Source: a virus. From it: a stretch of DNA of 61,847 nucleotides. Shown one piece after another: positions 23,104-31,300 of this stretch. Under the pieces are notes generated by a model that was not told the origin of the DNA, searched no databases, and was given only the letters and a program-made list of their open reading frames with translations. The position numbers and the translations under genes are program-made. Position 1 is the stretch's first letter, and each line of letters opens with the position of its first letter. The DNA lies in the IMG/VR virus record IMGVR_UViG_3300033153_001680, positions 1-61,847 of that record, one strand, 5' to 3'.

Positions 23104-25482
23104 ATGGCAGATGAAAATTTAACGTTATTCGGTGGGCACCCTCTATTTGGCCCTTCAAATATCAGATCCTACGGGGTACTCAAACCTCGGGGTCTTTTTG
23201 TCAGGGTAGCCTTTGTACTAAGGGTATCAGTTCGTTCAAGGGAGTTAGATATACGGTTTCTTGACGGGGACACCAGAAAGACAGACGTATACCGGGCGGA
23301 GGTACTGTTTGGAGTAGACCAGTCAACTCCAAATCCTGGCAACCCTGAAGCGGAGTTTATAGAAGACGTTGTCACTCCCTCTGCGGCTGTTGTAGCCAAA
23401 GGGGACCGAGTAGCCGTTATGGTGGATGGTACAAGGATTTACGTAGTTTCGAGACTCGATACTTTTTTATACCCTAACTCTAACAGAGCAGCTGTGTACC
23501 CAGGGAGAATCCTCGTAGACGCTATGTCTACTTTTTTAGTTGGTGCTATCCTTGACCCAAATGGGGGCTACAGTTATGCAGAGTTCATGGACCCCTCGAC
23601 AGGTGTTCTGACTAGAGTCGAGTCAGAGGACACTGACAAAGTCACTAATCGTATTTCCTACAGGCTGTTCCACCAGTTAGCAGGGTGCCATCTCCAGAAT
23701 CTTAATAGAATACACGTAAACGATGGGGGCCACCCTTACGAAAGAGGTGGGGGAGGTCCTATACCCACTCAGCCTGTCTACCTTGCAGGGACCATACGCC
23801 ACGGAAACACTGTCAACTACTTGCCTTACGTAGTAGACCTCCCCTTTGGGGCCACAGACTACTCTGGGGACTTGTCAGCATACTCGGGTATACAGAGTAA
23901 AGTTGAGGAAGCTTCATGCCACCCTGGTGCAGCTAGTACTTTACGCAATTGGTACAAAGGCGCAACCTATTTATGGTTTGAGGACGAAGAGCCTGAGTGG
24001 GTACTTATGATATCAGTATACCCCTCCTGGGACTTATGTAAGTACATCAAGTTTACAGAAGTGCCTGTACACGGTTGGGCTGAGAACGCTGCTAATGATA
24101 GTGACGACCCCACGTTAGGGGGCGACAGAAGTGACTACGTAGAATACCGGAGATACGAGGACCTTGTAAGGGAGGTACACAGCCTGGAGCGGTGGTGGAT
24201 AGACTGGGGTGTCGCGGGAAGTAGCGTACTATACAGTGAGTCTATGCACCGGGCCTTATGTATACCTGCTATAAAAACAGGGAGGAATGAGTACCAGTTT
24301 GTTGTACATGATGGGTATGGGTACTCTGACGGATCAGAAATCCTCTTTGGATTTAATGAGCAAAAGTTGCTATACGGAAAAGTTGTTAGGACTGTTCGGG
24401 ACGAGGGGCTGGCTTCAAATGGATCGCCCTACGAGTACAGTATTACATACGACGACCCTCTTGGGGCTAATACTAAGGTAGAGTTATGGTACGACCTTGA
24501 CTACAGGTACTACAAAGATGGGTCAAGTACCTGGGAGTCCCAGCATACCACTCCTGAGACTGAAGACAGGGTCTGGGTCATCTACACGGACGGGAGAAAT
24601 AATCTTCTGAAGAAGATATTCATAGACTACTATTGTGACGGCGAGTATGGCTCTTACCCCTGGGACTCCAACTACTGGGACGAAGATGTATCCGAAGTAG
24701 ACGCATATGACAACCAGATGAAGGAGTATATCTACTGGAATAGCACCACCTCCCTGGTTGCCACTTACGATTTTAGATTTCAGTATACAGGTAGTGAGTT
24801 TATCATCAATCAGTCTATACCAGTCTTCCACTATGCGAATATAGAAGAAGGGCTGTTCATCATAGAACTGATAGACATGTACTTGAAAGGCCCCCTGGGT
24901 ATAGGAGGCCCTTTAACTGAAGGCACCAGGAGTCGTACTTTTATTGTCTGGTACCAGGGAACATCTTACACTCTATTTAAAGTGGACATCCCCTACAGGT
25001 TGACACCTCCTGTAGACGAGTTCCCTAACATGTTTAATTTTTGGCCTTGGATCATCGACGTTCTCACCCCCCAGAAGCCAGAAACCCCAACTTATGATGT
25101 GACTCTGTCGGATATAACTATTTCGTATTTGTCCTCGTTTGCGGATTATTATGTTGCGCCTATCGATCCGTACACTTTTTCAGCCGTGTCCTACCCCACG
25201 ATACGAGGGGACGTTTCGTCAGCTCTGTTCGTAGGGTCCTTTAACCCCGAAGTAGAAGACCTGAGTTCTGACTATATCCAGGTTTTCATTGACCCTAACA
25301 GCAAGTCCTGGGGTGTGACTGTTAAGAATATACTTGAGATAAAGGACGACAGGCAAATAACTTTTCCTGATGGCGGGGGGTCCACAGTTGATTGGCCTCA
25401 TGGCATGAACTCTCTTTTTAAAGTTGGCGGAAGCTCTCCGACTTTTAGCAAACCTAGCGCAAGCAGAACTTATTCAATGTAG
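23104..25482 (+). CDS. Large tail protein, 792 residues
   Basis: Starts at the ATG 23104 (MADENLTLFGGHPLFGPSNI) behind GAGGACATC; a longer frame upstream overlaps the CAP gene and lacks a ribosome site. It is Tyr/Asp/Trp-rich with long beta stretches (EWVLMISVYPSWDLCKYIKF; YGSYPWDSNYWDEDVSEVDAY). The composition resembles the 736- and 649-residue proteins, so these three may be diverged tail-surface proteins. No catalytic motif seen. It ends 10 bases before the next start. Confidence 0.5.
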   Translation: MADENLTLFGGHPLFGPSNIRSYGVLKPRGLFVRVAFVLRVSVRSRELDIRFLDGDTRKTDVYRAEVLFGVDQSTPNPGNPEAEFIEDVVTPSAAVVAKGDRVAVMVDGTRIYVVSRLDTFLYPNSNRAAVYPGRILVDAMSTFLVGAILDPNGGYSYAEFMDPSTGVLTRVESEDTDKVTNRISYRLFHQLAGCHLQNLNRIHVNDGGHPYERGGGGPIPTQPVYLAGTIRHGNTVNYLPYVVDLPFGATDYSGDLSAYSGIQSKVEEASCHPGAASTLRNWYKGATYLWFEDEEPEWVLMISVYPSWDLCKYIKFTEVPVHGWAENAANDSDDPTLGGDRSDYVEYRRYEDLVREVHSLERWWIDWGVAGSSVLYSESMHRALCIPAIKTGRNEYQFVVHDGYGYSDGSEILFGFNEQKLLYGKVVRTVRDEGLASNGSPYEYSITYDDPLGANTKVELWYDLDYRYYKDGSSTWESQHTTPETEDRVWVIYTDGRNNLLKKIFIDYYCDGEYGSYPWDSNYWDEDVSEVDAYDNQMKEYIYWNSTTSLVATYDFRFQYTGSEFIINQSIPVFHYANIEEGLFIIELIDMYLKGPLGIGGPLTEGTRSRTFIVWYQGTSYTLFKVDIPYRLTPPVDEFPNMFNFWPWIIDVLTPQKPETPTYDVTLSDITISYLSSFADYYVAPIDPYTFSAVSYPTIRGDVSSALFVGSFNPEVEDLSSDYIQVFIDPNSKSWGVTVKNILEIKDDRQITFPDGGGSTVDWPHGMNSLFKVGGSSPTFSKPSASRTYSM

Positions 25483-25492
25483 GAGGAACATT

Positions 25493-27475
25493 ATGGGATG
25501 GGAAAGTATTAACGGGATCACCCAGGGGGAGCCTAACAACGATGATGCTTGGGTACGGATACCGGATCAAACAACGTACATAGGGTCTCCCTGGAGCCTT
25601 GTATCAGAGAGGTTTGATAAAACTGCGGAACTCGCGGAAAACTCCTACAACTCAGCAGTTTTGTATGTTGAGAAAATGGAGGACTTGTTGTTGGGCTTGC
25701 AGGAATACGAGACCCCCAAAATCGAGGTAGAGTTCCCTGAAATAGACCATATTGAGGTACTCGCTAGACCCGGACTTGCTGACCTTGACCTGGGGTCCCT
25801 CCGGTGGCCTGAAAACACCGCAATTACTCCATCTCTCGACGATTTACCCGCAGTTCCAGGGGTAGAGATTCCTTCGGGGGCTCTAATCCCCCCTGAGTAT
25901 CTTGACATCGACGCACCTGATCTGCGTGACAGGGAAGCCCCTCAAACACCTGTTATCAGGGACTCCGAGATCCCTCCTGAACCAGATTATGTGGTCCCGG
26001 AGCCCCCGGTGCTGAAGGATGTAAAGTATCCCGATGAACTCCTTATAACGATTCCTGAATTTGACTCGGAGCTGGGGGATATCGACTTAGACGGTATACC
26101 CCTCCCCGACGACTTTTCTTGGGAAGAGTCCCCATACAACTCAGAAATCTGGAACACTTTTCTGACTACAGTGCGGGACAATATCATTGAGGGGGGGACC
26201 GGATTGTCCCCCGAAGTTGAGCAAGCTATTTATGATCGGGCTCTCCGTCGCCAGGACACTGCTAACGATCAGGCGTTCCAGGAAGCCGAAAAGTACTTTG
26301 CTTCTCGGGGATTCCCCTTGCCTCCAGGTGCTATGGCGAGTAGAATAAATGAGATAACTACAGAAATCCTAAAAGTGAAAACTGATGTTAATGAGCAGGT
26401 GCTGGTTTCTCAAGCAGAGCTGGCACAGAAAAACACTCATTTTATGCTTGAAATGGGGTGGAAAGCGGAAACAATTCTGAGGGACTTCCACAATGCCCGA
26501 GAAAATAGGCTCTTAGAAGCTTCTCGCACAGTCGTACAGATGTCTGTCGAAGTCATGAAAGCCCACCTGGGCCAAAGGTCCCTCTTAATAGAAGTGTTCA
26601 GGTCAGAGGTTGTGGCGTACTCCGAAGAAGTACGAGCGATCTTAGCCAGGGTAGATGTCTACAAGGCCGAGATTGAGGCTCTTAGGGTTACAGCGGACCT
26701 GCAAAATACTGAAGTAGCTTTGTATGAGGCCCAGATAAGAGCCTTGGACACAATTTCCAAGTTCCACAACTCCAGGCTCCAGGGAGTAGAAATACTCCAG
26801 CGGGTAGAGGGCCTCAAGATAGAGGTGTTTAAGGCTGAAACAGCAGCATTTGAGGCATCCCTGGCTGCTGATAAAAACCAAGTGGACATCTACTCTGCTA
26901 AAACTGATGCAGAGAGAATTAAGGCAGTAACCTATGGGGAGCAAGTTAAAGCACGTACTGCGGAAATAGGCGCAAAGAAGATTGAACTAGATGTTCAAGT
27001 TGCAGAGCTTAACGCTGTAATCCAGAAGAACAATGCTGAACTCAACAGGTACCAGCTAGAGCTAACAGCCTACGGTACTCAAGTAGACGCAGTTGCAAAG
27101 GAGTCAGGGATTACTGTAGAAGCATACAAAGCTGAAGTATCCGCATACATAGCCGAAAACTCTGTCAAGAACTCTGTAGTAGAAGTCCAGCTCAAAGAGG
27201 CAGATATGCGTATCCAGGAGGCCCGGATGAACCTGGAAAAAGCTCTTGCGGAGGTAAAAGCTGAAGTCGATACCTACACTTCTATAAAAGGACTACAAAT
27301 GGAGGGGACCAAAGGAATTATGGATGTGTCTTCTCAGTTAACAGCGTCTGCGTTAACTGCGGTTCATGCCAGTGCCAACTACGGGTACAATGGTAGTTCT
27401 AGTATTAGTCACGGATTTAACTATGGTGCTCAGATATCTGAGTCCCACAGTATCCCCCACGACCCTCCGCAATAA
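25493..27475 (+). CDS. Coiled-coil virion protein
   Basis: A 660-residue protein whose start (MGWESINGITQGEPNN) follows AGGAGGAACATT, the best ribosome site in the operon. Residues 100-220 are Pro/Asp/Glu-rich and extended. From about 290 to 620 it is a continuous Ala/Glu/Lys/Val helix (VEVQLKEADMRIQEARMNLEKALAEVKAEVD), predicted to form a long coiled coil. Such proteins form tail rods, tail needles or ejected shafts. The final 30 residues are Gly/Ser/His-rich. Likely structural; exact place unknown. Confidence 0.6.
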   Translation: MGWESINGITQGEPNNDDAWVRIPDQTTYIGSPWSLVSERFDKTAELAENSYNSAVLYVEKMEDLLLGLQEYETPKIEVEFPEIDHIEVLARPGLADLDLGSLRWPENTAITPSLDDLPAVPGVEIPSGALIPPEYLDIDAPDLRDREAPQTPVIRDSEIPPEPDYVVPEPPVLKDVKYPDELLITIPEFDSELGDIDLDGIPLPDDFSWEESPYNSEIWNTFLTTVRDNIIEGGTGLSPEVEQAIYDRALRRQDTANDQAFQEAEKYFASRGFPLPPGAMASRINEITTEILKVKTDVNEQVLVSQAELAQKNTHFMLEMGWKAETILRDFHNARENRLLEASRTVVQMSVEVMKAHLGQRSLLIEVFRSEVVAYSEEVRAILARVDVYKAEIEALRVTADLQNTEVALYEAQIRALDTISKFHNSRLQGVEILQRVEGLKIEVFKAETAAFEASLAADKNQVDIYSAKTDAERIKAVTYGEQVKARTAEIGAKKIELDVQVAELNAVIQKNNAELNRYQLELTAYGTQVDAVAKESGITVEAYKAEVSAYIAENSVKNSVVEVQLKEADMRIQEARMNLEKALAEVKAEVDTYTSIKGLQMEGTKGIMDVSSQLTASALTAVHASANYGYNGSSSISHGFNYGAQISESHSIPHDPPQ

Positions 27476-27484
27476 GAGAAACTT

Positions 27485-28369
27485 ATGGCACTTGACGAAC
27501 TGAAGAGACGGAAAACAGTAAGCCGAATAGGTAATACCCAGGTCACTGAGTACTCAGGAGTCCCCAAAAAAGGTATTGCGCCCCAGATGAATCTGGCTCC
27601 CATAAATCCTTACAAGGTGACTAAAGCTAAGAAGAGTACTCCTAAACGGGTCATGCCCCCAGTGGCAGAACCCGAGTACTTTACTAAGGAAAACTCGGGA
27701 GGCATGGGGTGGCAGGAGCGTATAGCTCGTAATAAGGACTTGGCTTCAAATTACCGGACTGCTCTTACTACTCAGACTCAGAGTAATGTGGCTGGTACTA
27801 CTGCGGGTTCCGCCGCCAACGTAGCAGCCCTACGGAACACAGGAAATCTTGCAGTCCGGGGGCTGCAAGAAGAGGGGCTTGGAGGTCGTCAAGCTACTCA
27901 ACAAGCTCACGAAGCTTCTTTGCAGCAGCAGCGAATCGGTGCTCAACAGGAGGCTGTGAAAGCGGGCCAGAGTTTTCAAGAGTCCCAAGCAGGGACTCAG
28001 AGAGACTTTCAGCTTGGCAGGGACGAGGCTAATAGGGAAGCGGGTCTTGTTAGCGGCAGGGAACGTGATGCTCTTGGGCTGCTTAAAAGCGGAGCCCTCA
28101 CCGACGAATCACAGTTCAGCAACTACGCCACTTTTGGGCCTCAAGGCATAAGGGGCCTAAATATCCCGTCTGGAGGGAAGCAAAAGTCCTATAAGTATGT
28201 TCCTCCTGTAGTCAAGACTGACTTGAGGGGCGAATCTAACGTGGTAGTACCCCCAGGAACTTTTGACCCTTCTACAGGTACTACGAAATACGATGTTAAG
28301 GACCTCCCTACTGGAGACCTCGATAAGATGATTCAGGCTTTACTCAAGCGTAAAACTGAAAAAGAGTGA
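27485..28369 (+). CDS. Possible ejection (internal virion) protein
   Basis: A 294-residue protein just before the giant virion protein. Basic N-terminus (MALDELKRRKTVSRIG; KVTKAKKSTPKRV), then an Ala/Gln-rich helical middle (GGRQATQQAHEASLQQQRIGAQQEAVKAGQ). The Gln/Ala-rich helix and position next to a huge virion protein are reminiscent of internal or ejection proteins of podoviruses, which enter the host with the DNA. There is no sequence proof. The next gene starts 12 bases after its stop. Confidence 0.5.
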   Translation: MALDELKRRKTVSRIGNTQVTEYSGVPKKGIAPQMNLAPINPYKVTKAKKSTPKRVMPPVAEPEYFTKENSGGMGWQERIARNKDLASNYRTALTTQTQSNVAGTTAGSAANVAALRNTGNLAVRGLQEEGLGGRQATQQAHEASLQQQRIGAQQEAVKAGQSFQESQAGTQRDFQLGRDEANREAGLVSGRERDALGLLKSGALTDESQFSNYATFGPQGIRGLNIPSGGKQKSYKYVPPVVKTDLRGESNVVVPPGTFDPSTGTTKYDVKDLPTGDLDKMIQALLKRKTEKE

Positions 28370-28381
28370 CACGGATTCCTT

Positions 28382-31300
28382 ATGACCCTCCTACAAGACT
28401 TACTTGATGAAAAAGATCGCAGGGCATCTGCTGAAGCTCCTGTGGAGCAGCCTAAAACTGGCCCCCGTGACTACAGTATACCTAGGGTGGCTGGCGACAG
28501 GTTTAAGACAGGTGTTGCTCAGGGGGTGAAGTCTGTTGGCACCGGAATACAAGCGGTAGGTACTTCGCTACAACACCCTGATACCGTGCTGACTACACAG
28601 GAGTATGTGGAGAAGCACTCTGGTGTCCCCGCTTACGGAGGGTCTCCGAATTTGCAGGCTGCACGTTCTGCGCTCAGGCGGAAATCTCCTACTCGTGAGC
28701 AGTCCCCCCAAGCCCTCAAGAGCCCTTTTCCTGCTTCTGGAGATGGTCCAGTGTCCGTTCTGACTGGAGATCCCCTAGAACCGAAGATCTTCGAGACCCG
28801 GAGACTCCGAAAAGACGAGATGCTGCCAGTGCAGAAGTTTGTGTCTGGGAAAGTAGCTCCTGTAGTAAAGGGACTTGGAGAACCTATAACAGAGTACGCA
28901 GACAAAGTTATAGAAGATAACCCCCAGTGGAGACTGCCCGAACACTTGCGAGGCCGTGGAGTCTTGGAGTCCATGTCCGCTGACGACCTCAGCTTCAGGG
29001 ATAAGGCAACTATGCTAATAGGGGGCATCGCTCAGAACACTCCCCAAGTGGTCGCTTCTATGGGCCTCCCCCTGGCTGGTGGTCTTGTTGCAGGCCCCCC
29101 TGGTCTTGTTGCTGGAGTGGCTGCGAGTGCAGGAGGAAATTTTCTCAACATGAGCGGAGAAGTCTATGAAGAGCTGAAACGAGCCCACCCCCTGATGCCT
29201 GAAGAGGACTTGGCGAATGTTGCTCTCGCTCATGGGACTCTATCTGCTGCACTGGAATTTATACCCCAAGCCTCCTTGATAACTAAAATTCCAGGGTTGA
29301 AAAAGGCTTTTCAACGCGGAGCACTAAAGGAACTTGCGGCTAGACCGTCTTTAGCGAAGGGTTTCGTCTCGGGCATAGCTACTCAGGGAGCTACTGAGGG
29401 GATAACAGAAGCTCTGCAAACAGTATCTGCCAACATAGCGAAACGAGTTTTTGACGAAAACCAGGGGTTGCTGGAAGGCGTTGACGAGGCTACTTTTATG
29501 GGGGTCATCATGGGGTCCCTCACTGGAGGCGTAGTTTCTATGGGGTCCCACCCTTCAGCAGTTCGGCAGTACAACTTGGAGAAGGTAGGAGAGATGAGCG
29601 TGTCTGAGCTGTCCTCCCTGGTTAATGATCCAAGTAAGCTTGCAGAGCAGGGTGTCTCTAGGGCTGAGGCTATTAGTACTCTCCGTCAAGCAAAAGCTAT
29701 TGAGCGGTACGAGAGATCAAAAGGAACACCCCCTAGTGCTCCAAAAGACGAAAAAGCCCTCTTAGAAAAGGATACAAGCGAACGGAAACTGGCTGTACAG
29801 ACTCTAAGAGATGCTAACCTACCCGATTCTCAGTTAGAATCACTGAAGGGTTCCCCTGATCAACTGGAGCAGTACGGCTTAAATCCCCAGGACATAACGA
29901 GTATCCAGGGGGAGCGATCTGATGAGCAGAGCTTTGTTACCAACTTCTCAGCTACTTTAGATTCAGCTCCTAGCGAGGCGATACGAAAGGGAATGTTAAG
30001 CACTCTTCAGGGAGAGTATTACTCTAAGCTGACGGAGCAGGCTGCTGTCCCTGAAGAAGCGGTTGTTTCACCAGAACAGGCTGCTGTCCCTGAAGAAGCG
30101 GTTGTTTCACCAGAACAGGCTGCTGTCCCTGAAGAAGCGGTTGTTTCACCAGAAGAAGCGGTTGTTTCACCAGAACAGGCTGCTGTCCCTGAAGAAGCGG
30201 TTGTTTCACCAGAACAGGCTGCTGCCCCTGAAGAAGCGGTTGTTTCACCAGAACAGGCTGCTGCCCCCAAGAAAATAAAAGTCAACACGTTCAGTAAGGG
30301 CCATGAACAAACGGCAAAAGTCATGGAATCCTGGCTTAAAGAGTTCTCTCCTCGCGAGGGAGTCAGTATTTCAGTAATCTCAAGAGATGATGCGGCTAAA
30401 GGTGAACTTTCTTCTGTATATAAGTCGTTGCCCCCTGAAGTACAGAAAAGGCTTGGAGGCGCGAAGACTAAAAAAGCCCTAAGTAACAAGAGAGTCCGGG
30501 GTCTAATGGCTAAGTTGAAGACAGAAACAGGTGGTAAGCACTATATGATAGTGGCTGACCCGATTCAGCACACTGGATCTGTAAAGGACGTACAGAACGT
30601 ATCAACTTATGCTCATGAAGTAGGACACATTATAGACAAAGAGTACTTGAGGTCCGCGCCAATAAACCTCCAGGCTGAAGTTATTAAGAGTTACAAGGCC
30701 TGGAGAAAAGCGGTTGAACCCTCTTTAGCTAAACGGAGTACCCTGAGAAAAGAGCGAAAAGTATTTGCTCACATATTTGACCGCCCGGATTTGGAAACAC
30801 AGTTCAAGAAAGACTCTAAGGTTCCAACAGGGAAGACTACTGAAGACTACGTTTCCTCATTTGATGAATGGTTTGCCGATCAAGTGGCAAAGTCATTAAC
30901 TACTTCTGAAAAACCTATTGGGGCTATTGAAGAGTTTTTTAAGAACGTGGCTGAATCTCTCAGGTCGATGCTGGAGCGAATCACGGGAACTCAGTTTATG
31001 CCTGACCCTGTAGTAAGGGACTTTGTTCTCGGAGGAGACTTGTTCATCAAGAGGTACTCCGACAACCTTATGGCTCAGGACAAAAACTCCGAGTTTTCAA
31101 GAACGCTACGGGAAAACCTGAAGAACGCTTCAGAAGACTCTGACCTACTAGAGTATGACCCCTCAGACCCCGACGTGAGTGAAATACTACAAGACTTGTT
31201 TCAGAAACCTCCTAACAAAGCTGATGCAGAGGCTACGTACAATCAAGATTTCGCTGATGCACCTGAGTCCTTAGATAAAGCTAATGAGCCAGAGCTTCGC